Shown: positions 9,005 to 17,399, numbered from the stretch's first letter. The stretch: DNA of 64,000 bases from JAEXNA01 sp037189585 (GCA_037189585.1 JBBCJA010000020.1:62001-126000); one strand, 5' to 3'. The notes: generated by a model not told the origin, from the letters alone. Made by a program: numbers and translations.

Positions 9005-9067
9005 CTCTCAGGGAACTGCTCGCATTGAGGGCAGGGGACCTGCGCCTGGGGCCTAATCCTAGCCTTC

Positions 9068-9556
9068 GTGTTCAGAATTTCGAGTATTCTGTTAGTACTG
9101 GCGGTGACAGGGGGCTTAGGAACGGCGGGTTGGGCGAAACCTTGGAAGCTGGTCAAACCATCGCTTTCTTTCAGCGCGCCTGATGGCTTCCAAGAGATGC
9201 CGAAGCGCTACAAGGGGACTGCGATGGAGCTTTTTCATCCGAAGCTTAACACCGAACTTGTGATCTCGAGCGATTCGACCGAGAAGCCGGCACTGAAGAC
9301 CTTCGTAGAAGCTTTTCCGGAAACGATCAAAGCGAAGGGTGGCGCGGTCTCTGCTAAGGAAACAATAAAATCACCCGATGGCCCGGCTGCTTTGTTCGTG
9401 GTAACCGGTTTGCTCCCGGAGGAAGTGGAATCGATCTATATCTACGTGGTGCCGAAAAAACGGTCGCCCTATAGCTTAATCGCGAATTACCCCGCCGAGA
9501 AAAGGCAAGACACCTTGGCCTGGCTTCGCAAGTTGGTGTCGACCCTAAGGCCATAA
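9068..9556 (+). CDS. Secreted protein of unknown function
   Basis: I do not recognise the family. GTG at 9068 gives a clean Sec signal peptide (basic residue, hydrophobic core LLVLAVTGGLG, cleavage near GWAKP). About 140 exported residues follow with alternating beta and helical character (LSFSAPDGFQEMP, TELVISSDS, AALFVVTGLLP). The layout resembles small PsbP- or DUF1795-like proteins that handle short-lived peptides or damage, but I cannot support a named family. It stands alone on the plus strand between minus-strand genes. Confidence 0.6.
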   Translation: MFRISSILLVLAVTGGLGTAGWAKPWKLVKPSLSFSAPDGFQEMPKRYKGTAMELFHPKLNTELVISSDSTEKPALKTFVEAFPETIKAKGGAVSAKETIKSPDGPAALFVVTGLLPEEVESIYIYVVPKKRSPYSLIANYPAEKRQDTLAWLRKLVSTLRP

Positions 9557-9565
9557 ACAGAACAC

Positions 9566-10021
9566 TTACTTGTGACTGAAACTTGAGCTTGACGAATGGC
9601 TTGAGGAGTGTCCTGTGCGCCCGCGCACACTCGAGCCGACTACCACACCCGAAGGTCCCGTGTGGACAGGAGTGAAGGCCGCTTCAGAGGCCGTCTCGAT
9701 CTCTTTGAGCTTGGCGTCGAATGGTGCCACCGAGTTGAGAGCATCCTGACGGACTTTCCGGTCCAGAAAACCCTTAACTTCCGAAGTGGACAGGAGTAAA
9801 GCGTTGGTTTTAGAGGCAAGGTCAGCTCGGAAACGATCGGGGGGGCGCTCCAGGGTTTTCCAGCTCGAGGGAAGTTTGGGGGCCGAAGAGTTGAGGGCCG
9901 CGACCGCTTGATGATCGATCCGACTAGGAGTTCGCCGCGAGCTTAGCCTCGCCTGATAGGATGCCAGCCAGATAAGGACGAGACAAGAGAACGCCAGATG
10001 CAACTTTTGCCACTTATCCAT
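9566..10021 (-). CDS. Small membrane-anchored protein with Ser/His-rich tail
   Basis: ATG at 10021 gives a short basic leader, one hydrophobic helix (LAFSCLVLIWLASYQ) and a helical exported domain. It ends in a low-complexity Ser/His tail (SSSHSSSSSFSHK) after GVVVGSSVRGRTG. The start overlaps the stop of the DUF4178 gene by 8 bases, so the two are translationally coupled as the third gene of an operon read from 12520. Ser- and His-rich tails like this accompany DUF4178 neighbours in other bacteria as far as I recall, but no function is known. Confidence 0.6.
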   Translation of the reverse strand: MDKWQKLHLAFSCLVLIWLASYQARLSSRRTPSRIDHQAVAALNSSAPKLPSSWKTLERPPDRFRADLASKTNALLLSTSEVKGFLDRKVRQDALNSVAPFDAKLKEIETASEAAFTPVHTGPSGVVVGSSVRGRTGHSSSHSSSSSFSHK

Positions 10022-11954
10022 AGTCGGACTCCGCCCAGCGACGCTTTTCGAAATCGTTGGCCATGGCTGCCGCTGCAAGGGGAGCCGAGGCTATGAGGAG
10101 TAGAGCGAAAAAAAGAGAGCCGTAGCCAGGGCCTGGGGCTAACTGGGTGAGCTTGAAGTTGAGGTGGAATCGTTCTTGCTGAGTTGATGGGAGAGTTTGG
10201 TTCGGTGTCTCGCGGAGCAGAGGGATAGGCCCGACCGGCGGTCCGGTCAGTGCCTCAATACGGAATTGACCGGGAGAGTTGGGCAATTGGGTGAGAAATG
10301 TCGCACCTCTCACGGTGCCCTCCTTACGAGGATTTCCCAGCCTCAGGCTTCCGACTCCTGTTGCGCCGGATTGGGTTGGGGTTAAGGTCGCCTTGAGTTC
10401 CACGAAGCGCTCTTTGAGATCCGGGATCTCGACATCGAGCCTAAGACTACCCGAGACAGACTTGAGAGCCGCTTCGGCAACCAGGCCGGAGGCGCGGAAG
10501 GGGACTCGGTCCTGCTGCCATACCACTTGTTCCTTGGCCAGAAGAGCTCCGCTGGACACAAGGCCGTAAGCCAAAACCGCGGCACCCACGAAGACGGGTA
10601 GGTATTTTTTAGGCTGATGAGGGTTTGGTTGGTTGGCTCCCGGACTCCACGAGGTCTTAAGTTTCTCAAGGTCGGGAATCATCCGACCCAGCTCCTCATG
10701 GCTGACGTAGCGACCCTGGCTCCAAGTGATATCGGTTTCGGTCACCGAGGCGGAAAGCATGTAAGGGGGAGAGATAAAGTCCCAGCTCTGGCTTCTTTCT
10801 CCCTGAGAAAGACGCCAGTAAAATTCGCCAACGACCCGCTCGGTGGTGACCAAGCTCGTCTGAAAGTGGCGATATCGGTCTCCCTGATATCGAAGACTAC
10901 TGGTATTTAGCTGGGCCTTCGGTGCACCGCCGTAGGCCTGCGGCACACCGTGAAGCTGGCGGAAGAGAGTGAAATGGTATTCCGTTTGAGACAGCCACCG
11001 ATAGCCATGACAGCGGTGGTAGAGAAGGTACTCTTTCCAAAAATAGGACTGGCCGTCGATTCGGGTTGAGGATTCGCAGAATCCGATCAAACGAAAGGCG
11101 CCCTCGGAAAGGTGGACCTCCATCCCCAGTTTCAGCGTCGCGCTGGCGGCCAGTGTCTGAGCCCGATCGACGACTTCTCCCAAGCTCACGACCTCAGGCC
11201 GACTTGAGTCCATGGCGCAACCACAGTACTGGCAGACGTAGGTTCGGCTCGCCGGACCTATCACCAATTCGAAAGGGGCTCCGCAACCATGGCAGGAGAC
11301 CGAGCGAATCTGGGAGGAGTCGACCGAGAATTCGGGGGAAACATCATCACGGAGATTTTGAAAGACGAGATTGCGGAAGTCAGTCCAGCGACCCTGATAG
11401 GCCGTGGGAGGCTGTTCTTGATAGTCGATGGTCAGCCCGTTTCCCTCGCTCCCACGCAGATCCACTGAAACATAGGGAACGCCGACTGTGGCCAGACTAG
11501 GAAGCTCTCCCTCAAAGCTCGCGACTTCCACTGTCTTGATGTCGAGTACGGCATAACTTTGATCGTCTAGGGTTAGTAACTGTCCAAGCTCCGGAGGGGA
11601 CGACAGTTTCGTCGGAACCTTGCTTGCGCCCACCCGAGAGGAGAGAAAGTACTGGCCCATGGCCTCCCCCAGCCATCCCTCGGAGCCATCGTCATAGAGC
11701 AGAAACCACTCGTTCCAGAAGCCGTCGCCGTAACGCAGCTGGACGCGGCCGGCGACGGTGAAGCCACGGGTGAGGTTTTGTCCCCTGGTTCCTACTTGGA
11801 GTAGGGTTCCATCGGGTTGGCACTCGGCTACCTGACCCAGAAGATCGAGGTTGAACTCTCGACGTATGAGCATCTGTCCACATGAGGAACAGACCGAATA
11901 GGGAGCGCGCTCGCTACGAAAGGCTACATTGGCTCCGCAGCCGGGGCAGTTCAT
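10014..11954 (-). CDS. DUF4178-domain protein with two zinc ribbons and two C-terminal membrane segments
   Basis: Two similar halves are visible. Each begins with a zinc ribbon (CPGCGANV...CSSCG at residues 2-25; CHGCGAPF...CQYCGC about 220-245) and continues into a DUF4178-type beta domain with the recurring pattern YxxxFWxEWxLLYxDGxxGWL (first copy about 80-120, second about 300-340). Near residue 450 a hydrophobic helix starts, then an exported beta domain and a last hydrophobic helix (GSLFFALLLIASAPLAAAA). The first base of its ATG is the last base of the previous stop. DUF4178 has no established function; a membrane-associated regulatory role is possible. Confidence 0.75.
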   Translation of the reverse strand: MNCPGCGANVAFRSERAPYSVCSSCGQMLIRREFNLDLLGQVAECQPDGTLLQVGTRGQNLTRGFTVAGRVQLRYGDGFWNEWFLLYDDGSEGWLGEAMGQYFLSSRVGASKVPTKLSSPPELGQLLTLDDQSYAVLDIKTVEVASFEGELPSLATVGVPYVSVDLRGSEGNGLTIDYQEQPPTAYQGRWTDFRNLVFQNLRDDVSPEFSVDSSQIRSVSCHGCGAPFELVIGPASRTYVCQYCGCAMDSSRPEVVSLGEVVDRAQTLAASATLKLGMEVHLSEGAFRLIGFCESSTRIDGQSYFWKEYLLYHRCHGYRWLSQTEYHFTLFRQLHGVPQAYGGAPKAQLNTSSLRYQGDRYRHFQTSLVTTERVVGEFYWRLSQGERSQSWDFISPPYMLSASVTETDITWSQGRYVSHEELGRMIPDLEKLKTSWSPGANQPNPHQPKKYLPVFVGAAVLAYGLVSSGALLAKEQVVWQQDRVPFRASGLVAEAALKSVSGSLRLDVEIPDLKERFVELKATLTPTQSGATGVGSLRLGNPRKEGTVRGATFLTQLPNSPGQFRIEALTGPPVGPIPLLRETPNQTLPSTQQERFHLNFKLTQLAPGPGYGSLFFALLLIASAPLAAAAMANDFEKRRWAESDYG

Positions 11955-12520
11955 CAGCGATACTCGGCTTTCTTCAGGATATGATCTACCAGTTTTTGCC
12001 CTTCGGCTTTCGAGGCATCCGTGTAGACCACCGTTACTAGGAAGACCTCTCTACCGGTTCGTGGGCCCTTTGGAACCAGGCAAATAGCCTGACAATGATA
12101 GCCGGGCGCGAATTTGTCAATCTTTTGAATGAAAGCTTCACCACTGGCCCAGTTGACCGTCTTGGAGCCTGAGTTCTGGAAGCCGCGACCTTGGAGGTAG
12201 GCGGAAATGTGGTCCTTGTATCGAGTCAAGGTAGTATTTGGATCCACCTGATTGGGGACATACAGGCGCCGAACAGTCGTCCACAGCTTCTTTTGAGGAT
12301 GACTGAGAAGGTAGGCTTTTGTCCAATGATTGTCGCTCTGCTTCGGGTCCCATCTCGCTGGTGCGTTGTACCCACTACGTTCGGTGAAACGTTGGTATCC
12401 GTCTAGGCCCGGCAATTGAAGATGCCCGCCAAAGAACGTCTGGTCGGCGCCACAAGGAAGAGATACCAATAACCCTATTAGGACCGCTAGAAGTCGCGGA
12501 GGGTAAGACCACCGACCCAA
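11954..12520 (-). CDS. Secreted protein of unknown function, first gene of DUF4178 operon
   Basis: A Sec signal peptide (LLAVLIGLLVSLPCGA) is followed by about 160 exported residues with several aromatic motifs (DGYQRFTERSGYNAP, VNWASGEAFIQKI) and two cysteines in YHCQAICLVP that could form a disulfide or bind a ligand. No family recognised. The stop shares one base with the ATG of the DUF4178 gene, so both are expected to be expressed together. The exported location suggests a partner for the exported part of that membrane protein; this is inference. Confidence 0.6.
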   Translation of the reverse strand: MGRWSYPPRLLAVLIGLLVSLPCGADQTFFGGHLQLPGLDGYQRFTERSGYNAPARWDPKQSDNHWTKAYLLSHPQKKLWTTVRRLYVPNQVDPNTTLTRYKDHISAYLQGRGFQNSGSKTVNWASGEAFIQKIDKFAPGYHCQAICLVPKGPRTGREVFLVTVVYTDASKAEGQKLVDHILKKAEYR

Positions 12521-12654
12521 TTACCAGACCTCCCCTCATACCGGATGAAAAATGACATTATCTTCTCTTTACCACGAGTCCTTTCTCGATCTTGGCTCGT
12601 AGAGCAAAGGGTCCCTTGGAGGGCCTCGAGTTGATCATCGCTGGCTTAAAGCCG

Positions 12655-13689
12655 CTACTCGTAGCGCGCCCCGGAATGCCGGAACAGATCGTAGGTGTCC
12701 TCGGCGGTCACGCCCTCGAATTCGTAGAGTTCCTCGTCGGCGAACTGTTCAGGGAACTGGTTGCCCCAGGTGGCTTGATAGAGTGCCCAGAGGCGGTCGA
12801 CATTGGCGTGATGGATGAAAAAGGCCGGGTCGTTCGGGGACGAGCCCGTCTGCATTTGACCTCCAATATAGACGTGAACGGCATTGTGCAAGGCCGACTT
12901 GTTGGGCCACCAGCCTTCCAGATAGTTGCGGAACGATTGCGTGATATCCGAGCTCGGGTCGTAGGGAGCGACATCGTAGGGTCGATAAGTGAGGACAGCG
13001 TCGATCGCCTCCTCTCGGGTGGGCATGGCGCCGTCGCCGAACTTGCGTTGCAGTGGGCCGGCCTTGATATCGAGATCCTGGTCCCCGTCCCATTCGTCGT
13101 CCGTTTCGTCCAAGAGCAGAATCTCCCACTCTCCGGCTCGGAACGGTCCCGTTTTGACCCGATAGTCATCATTGGGGTCTCCATCTCCGCCGAGAAAGTC
13201 CTCGGAGAAGACTGAGTTGAAAGAGTCGGGATTCGACCAATCCCAATAGGGAACCGACATTGCCGGATTGCCGCTGGCGAGTTGAAGCTCATGGTCGAAT
13301 CGTCGCAAGAACTCGCGGTGCCAGGGTAAGAAATTTGGGTGCATGTGAGCGTTCGGCATCACATGATTGCCGTGCTCGTCCATGTGATGGTTGAACGCTT
13401 CGGTATGAAGAATCACGAAGTAGTCATAAGCGCTAACCCCCTCTCGATAGCTCGAGGGGATCTCTTTCATACGCTTGATCGCGCTGACAAAGGCAGACCG
13501 TTGGGCGGCGGAGAGGCTGGTGACGCTGAGACGGGCCAGACCTCCGGAGACATCGTTTCCTACGGTGATATTGGGTGGTAGGTCGTTAGCGGTGGAGCCG
13601 CATCCGGCCAAGACGAGAGCCGCGAAAGTGGAGATCACGTTGCGGCCCAATTTTTCTGAAAAACTTTTCTGGTTGTAAGAAGAATGCAT
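12655..13689 (-). CDS. Lipoprotein tyrosinase (binuclear copper oxidase)
   Basis: Type 3 copper protein that oxidises phenols to quinones. The N-terminus has a lipobox (ALVLAGC, Cys30), so the enzyme is probably anchored outside the membrane. The copper A site is visible in NAHMHPNFLPWHREFLRRF (about 113-131, with an earlier His at 95 or 101). The copper B site is in SALHNAVHVYIGG and, 20 residues on, DPAFFIHHANVDRLW (about 263-300). The conserved placeholder and lid domains of longer tyrosinases are absent. It sits 70 bases downstream of an Nramp-like transporter on the same strand. Melanin formation or phenol detoxification is likely. Confidence 0.9.
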   Translation of the reverse strand: MHSSYNQKSFSEKLGRNVISTFAALVLAGCGSTANDLPPNITVGNDVSGGLARLSVTSLSAAQRSAFVSAIKRMKEIPSSYREGVSAYDYFVILHTEAFNHHMDEHGNHVMPNAHMHPNFLPWHREFLRRFDHELQLASGNPAMSVPYWDWSNPDSFNSVFSEDFLGGDGDPNDDYRVKTGPFRAGEWEILLLDETDDEWDGDQDLDIKAGPLQRKFGDGAMPTREEAIDAVLTYRPYDVAPYDPSSDITQSFRNYLEGWWPNKSALHNAVHVYIGGQMQTGSSPNDPAFFIHHANVDRLWALYQATWGNQFPEQFADEELYEFEGVTAEDTYDLFRHSGARYE

Positions 13690-13759
13690 CCAGCGGTATC
13701 TCTCTTGAAAGCCAGACCATCCTGCCTGGAAAGAAGGGAACTTCTCATTGGAAGAAGGT

Positions 13760-14965
13760 CTATCCCGACAGGGTTAGACCTTGATAGGCGAAGAAGACAA
13801 GTGTTCCCGACAGGCCGACGTTGATCCACCATGGATTTGCCTGGGGTCGGCCACGGAGAATCCAGCCGTTGAGATAGAGCAGAGTGAACGCCAGAAACGG
13901 CATGAACAGGCTTCCTAGAACGGCGTAGAGCCAGGCGATCTGACCTAAGGAGAGACCTTGAACCGCCAGTGGAGCCAAAGCGATGAACAAGAGATAGCCA
14001 CGATAGGCGGTCGTTTGGGTGAGACTTGACTCGGCGACATCTGAAGCCCTTTGAAGCCTCCAGAAGTCCGCGAAGAGATATGGGACGCCCTGCCATACGC
14101 CCAGCAGACTGCTAAACACAGCAGCCCAGAATCCTACCAGGAAGAGCCAGCCCAGAAAAGGCGAGACTTGGCTACTTAGGACTTGCCCGAGTGCCACTGC
14201 TACAGCGTCACCCTTTCCGTGGGTTGGCAGTTGTGAACCGATCACTATCATCGCCATCCCGAATAGAGAACTCACGGCGTAACCAAGCCCGAGATCGAGA
14301 TGGCAGTCTTTGAGAGCATCGACGGAAGTTCGCCCTTGCTCTTTGATCCAGTATCCGTAGGAGAGCAGTGTCACGGTCCCTCCGACGCCCCCCATGACTC
14401 CGAGTGTCCACCCCAGACCTCCATCGGGGATAGTGGGAAGAAGTGTTCCTTTCCAAAGCTCCAGACTCGCAAAGTCACCGACTCGTGCGGCGCTTGCCAT
14501 CACCGCGAGAAACATCAGTCCAATGAAGACCGACATCAGGGTCTCAAAGAGTGCGAATCGTCCAAACATCACCAAAGCGAGTCCGAGGAGCGACTGGAGC
14601 GCTCCCCACCAGAAGAAAGAGTCTGATCCTGTGCCGAACAGTGCGGCAGCCCCAACTCCGCAAGCTTTGATCAGTGAGCCGCCAACCGCGATCGTCCAGA
14701 GTAGGAGGTAGACGAGAAAGACCCAGTTGACCCAGCGTCCGAGGTGATTGCGCCAACCCTCTATCAAGGTGGTCTGGGTCGAAAGCTGCCAGCGTGCGAG
14801 CCCTTCGTTGAGTAACCATTTCAAAACACCCCCTACCCAAGCCGCCCAGATGACGGCCAGGCCAAGTTCGGCGCCGGCTAGGCTCGCCGTCACCAAGTCT
14901 CCGGCGCCGACACCGGTAGCTGCGACCAGCATTCCGGGACCCAATCGTGACATCCAAGCGTTCAT
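13760..14965 (-). CDS. Nramp-like membrane transporter with altered metal-binding motifs
   Basis: About 11 membrane helices of the LeuT fold typical of Nramp proteins, 401 aa. The classical TM1 metal motif DPGN is replaced by GAGD (ATGVGAGDLVTASLAGAELG), and the TM6 Met-Pro-His motif is replaced by SYGYWI. This matches Nramp-related clades whose substrate is not manganese or iron, or is unknown. ATG at 14965 follows a GGAACGGGAAAG purine stretch; a longer TTG start at 14980 is less likely. It precedes the tyrosinase on the same strand and is divergent from the structured RNA. Confidence 0.82.
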   Translation of the reverse strand: MNAWMSRLGPGMLVAATGVGAGDLVTASLAGAELGLAVIWAAWVGGVLKWLLNEGLARWQLSTQTTLIEGWRNHLGRWVNWVFLVYLLLWTIAVGGSLIKACGVGAAALFGTGSDSFFWWGALQSLLGLALVMFGRFALFETLMSVFIGLMFLAVMASAARVGDFASLELWKGTLLPTIPDGGLGWTLGVMGGVGGTVTLLSYGYWIKEQGRTSVDALKDCHLDLGLGYAVSSLFGMAMIVIGSQLPTHGKGDAVAVALGQVLSSQVSPFLGWLFLVGFWAAVFSSLLGVWQGVPYLFADFWRLQRASDVAESSLTQTTAYRGYLLFIALAPLAVQGLSLGQIAWLYAVLGSLFMPFLAFTLLYLNGWILRGRPQANPWWINVGLSGTLVFFAYQGLTLSG

Positions 14966-14999
14966 TCTTTCCCGTTCCAACTCGATTTCTGTTCGCCTT

Positions 15000-15051
15000 T
15001 GAAAAATATTTTTGAGAAAGGGTTGACACTAAGAATCTTCTCGTGTAGTTT
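15000..15051 (+). promoter_or_regulatory. Strong sigma-70 type promoter with UP-like element for the structured RNA
   Basis: A consensus -35 TTGACA (15023-15028) and a -10 TAGTTT (15046-15051) are separated by exactly 17 bases. The segment just upstream (15001-15020) is an A/T-rich run like a rRNA-type UP element. Transcription would begin near 15058. No open reading frame follows, so the promoter drives a non-coding transcript. Confidence 0.72.
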
Positions 15052-15057
15052 GCGGTC

Positions 15058-16408
15058 ACTCCAGTCACGGAGTCGCCCCGCCAAGCGAGAGAGGCGGTGA
15101 GGTCTATCCTCCTCGACGGGTAACGGTCAAAAGGGTAGAGGTTGGTTACAGACCTCCGGACACCGGCACGATGTCGGTGCTCCGTCGAAAGTAACTCCAG
15201 TGTCGGGACTGGACAAGCCAGACAAGACACGAGTAGCCTCGAGTGGAACCGGTGACGGGACAGAGGGCGACCAGGGTGACCTGGGAAAGCCGCCACACGA
15301 AGATAGCTCGCGAAGCTCAGAGGTTGTGACCTGAGCAGCGGAACACTCGAAAGTTCTTATCCTGAGGGTAAGAATGCCGTGCCACCTCACAGTCGCGAAA
15401 GAGAGTGCGGTTGCGTCAACCCGGAAGACGCCCGAAGCTAGGACGGTAAGAACTAGCGATGTATCGGTGACTCGGTACTAAAAGGGAGCTGCGCGAACAG
15501 CCCGGACGATGTGGTGATGTCAAGGTCGTCGAATGAGCGCAGGGGAGCTTTCTAGCCAAAGGAAAGCGCCGAGTTTCGCCGGCCGCGCGAAACGGGGCCC
15601 TCTAGCCCACCCGAGAGCCGCGAGGCATCGAGGAGGACAGGCGTAGGAAATGACGCTATCGTCTCGCTCGAGGTGGAGAAGTCGAGGGAGAACCGCCGAT
15701 GGTAAAGCGGGAAACGGAGCCTGGGATGCGCCGTGCGAGGAGTGAAAGCTTCCGCGAATGACCTGGGGGTTTGCGAACCTGGTATATGTCGAAAGATGTT
15801 GCTGGAATCGCCCAGATCCCACTGGATGCCAAAGGGACCTTCGAAACATCTGAAGGAAGAAAACTTGAGAAAGTTGTGAGATTCTCAAGGGGTAACTCGG
15901 ACCCGACAAAGTCGCCGCGCGAGCGGAGAAGACGAGTCGAAAGGCGGGGGCGGAACTGCTAGAGACCGCGACCAGAGATGGTGACAAATGGAGCAGGGGT
16001 AGCGTGCAGACCAAAGTCACGCGCAGCGTTTCGTCTGAAGGCATTCGAAACGAGGCCCGGCGCTTCGAGTATCGGTCCCAGTGATGGGAGCAAGGCCAGC
16101 GCGACCATGAGTCGAAGGCGACACCGATACCGGCGGACCACGGGAGCTTGGTGCAGGAGAGGATGGCGGCCAAGCAACAGACACGCTCATCGTGCTGTGC
16201 CTCCCGCTAGAGGCAAAAGAGAGCGCGCTCCGCCTGAAAGGGCGTGATGGTCCGGACCTTTCGAGGACGGCCACGGGGTTTTCGAACCCGCAAAATATCG
16301 GAAAAGTTTGGACTCGTAGGAGTTTGGACTGCCCAGGCGAGAGGCATTGGCGGACGCGAGACTGGGCGAAGAAGAGGCGTCAGGCTCCACGGAGTTGACG
16401 CCTCTTTT
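15058..16408 (+). ncRNA. Candidate large structured non-coding RNA (about 1.35 kb), unknown class
   Basis: No plausible protein is encoded on either strand, yet the stretch is packed with local stems. Examples: 15103-15110 with 15132-15139 (8 bp); 15200-15204 and 15209-15212 with 15218-15221 and 15226-15230; 15271-15284 (5 bp closed by a GTGA loop); 15354-15374 (9 bp, 3-base loop); 15864-15871 with 15882-15889 (8 bp); 16027-16033 with 16046-16052 (7 bp); 16069-16076 with 16123-16130 (8 bp) enclosing another GTGA-capped stem; 16331-16336 with 16362-16367. GNRA and UUCG-like loops and unpaired purines (GAAA, GCGAA) are abundant. A consensus promoter precedes it and an intrinsic terminator closes it. 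I find no RNase P, tmRNA, rRNA, group I or group II intron signatures. It may be a new member of the ornate large RNAs (OLE, GOLLD, ROOL type), with no sequence match that I recognise. Confidence 0.72.
16372..16408 (+). terminator. Intrinsic terminator of the structured RNA
   Basis: A perfect 11-bp stem (AAGAGGCGTCA at 16372-16382 with TGACGCCTCTT at 16396-16406), containing an inner CTCC/GGAG hairpin, runs into a TTTTCTT tract. It defines the 3' end of the non-coding transcript about 1.35 kb after the promoter. Confidence 0.85.
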
Positions 16409-16418
16409 CTTGTGTGCC

Positions 16419-16531
16419 AAGAAGTCACGCGCGCAGGCATAAATGCCAGCAAAGCCGTGTCGACGAGTGAAGAAGTCACGCGCGCAGGCATAAATGCCAG
16501 CGAAACTGTGCTGGTGAGCCCAGAAGTTCTG
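16419..16531 (+). repeat. 51-bp direct repeats, two full copies and a partial third
   Basis: Copies begin at 16419, 16470 and (degenerate) 16521. The first 32 bases of copies one and two are identical and include the hairpin GGCAT-AA-ATGCC; the remaining 19 bases diverge. The block lies between the terminator of the structured RNA and the next gene. The repeat segment AGTCACGCGC also occurs inside the structured RNA at about 16015-16024, which suggests a relationship between the two. Confidence 0.8.
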
Positions 16532-16594
16532 GTTCGAAGGCTCTCACGCTGAGTACTATCGAGGGAGAAGGTCGTTGGACGTAGAGGAGAGCTT

Positions 16595-17399
16595 GTGAAG
16601 AGGGTTCAGTTGGTGGAACTAGAGGATTGTAATTGGTTGCCTCGTTCCATTAGGGATGGCGGAACTGACTTTCTCAATTTTTTCTTTGCTCGAATCGGAT
16701 ATTATCAGGGTGTTATACCGATTCTGTTCAACTTTCTCCATCATGATCTTCGGGCGGAGAAGGTGCTGGATTTAGCCTCGGGAGGAGGAGGCGGTACGCT
16801 GGAACTCCTTCGCCAGATGAGGGTGGCTGGCAATAACGCCGAGTTCGTTTTTAGCGACCGTTTCCCAAATCGGGCCGGCGTGGACCGGGTCGCTGAGCTT
16901 TCCGACCCTCGCTGTTCGTATTTGGAAGAGCCGGTTGATGCTTTAGATGGCGGAGGCGAACACGTGGGAGTGAGGACCATGTCGGGAGCTCTTCACCATT
17001 TTCCGCCGGAGCTTGTGGCGACGATATTGCAATCCGTGATCAGACGAGGCGAAGCGTTCGCCTTCTTAGACGTGGCCGCTCTTCCCTTGCAGCGTCGTCT
17101 ACCCTGGCCGGTGGCGGCTCCGCTCATCTTGATTAACATGACGGATACTATTTTTTATTACGCTTCTACTCACGCCCTGGATTCGTCCCTTTCGTTGGTC
17201 CCGTTTGGCTTTAACCTACCTGGTGCCGGCTATTCCATTCTTCCCCGCGTGGGATGGCGCCGTCTCGGCCTTGCGTGCCTATCAGCCGGAGGAGCTGCTA
17301 GAGCTCGCTCGCTCCCAGCCCGATTCCGAAGGCTACATCTTCGAGGCCGGCTCGGTCGGCCAAGCTCTCTATTTCATAGGCCGTCCAGTTGGCGGGTAG
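16595..17399 (+). pseudogene. SAM-dependent methyltransferase, interrupted by a frameshift
   Basis: GTG at 16595 follows GAGGAG. A Rossmann-type methyltransferase core is visible: motif I VLDLASGGGGGTLELL, an acidic strand end EFVFSDRFPNR, and SGALHHFPPE as motif IV. From about 17190 the reading frame changes: LTYLVPAIPFFPAWDGAVS and later LYFIGRP, which continue the same protein, lie in the third frame and stop at 17399. The original frame runs on as Arg/Ser-rich nonsense to 17497. A one-base change between about 17170 and 17205 explains this. It could be a true mutation, a programmed shift or an assembly error. The target molecule is unknown. Confidence 0.75.

Noticed and set aside
15520..16173. 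Minus-strand reading frame of 217 codons inside the structured RNA
   Set aside because: It has a low-complexity Ser/Arg/Leu composition without domain character, no ribosome site, and lies antisense to a region dominated by stem-loops.
15058..16408. Group II intron, group I intron or RNase P RNA
   Set aside because: There is no domain V-like hairpin with AGC triad and AY end, no group I P7 core, and no GAGGAAAGTCC or other RNase P core. ACCGCCGATGG near 15690 looks like a P RNA fragment but stands alone.
16521..16545. tRNA T-loop-like GGTTCGAAGG
   Set aside because: No complete cloverleaf; it is part of the decayed third 51-bp repeat.
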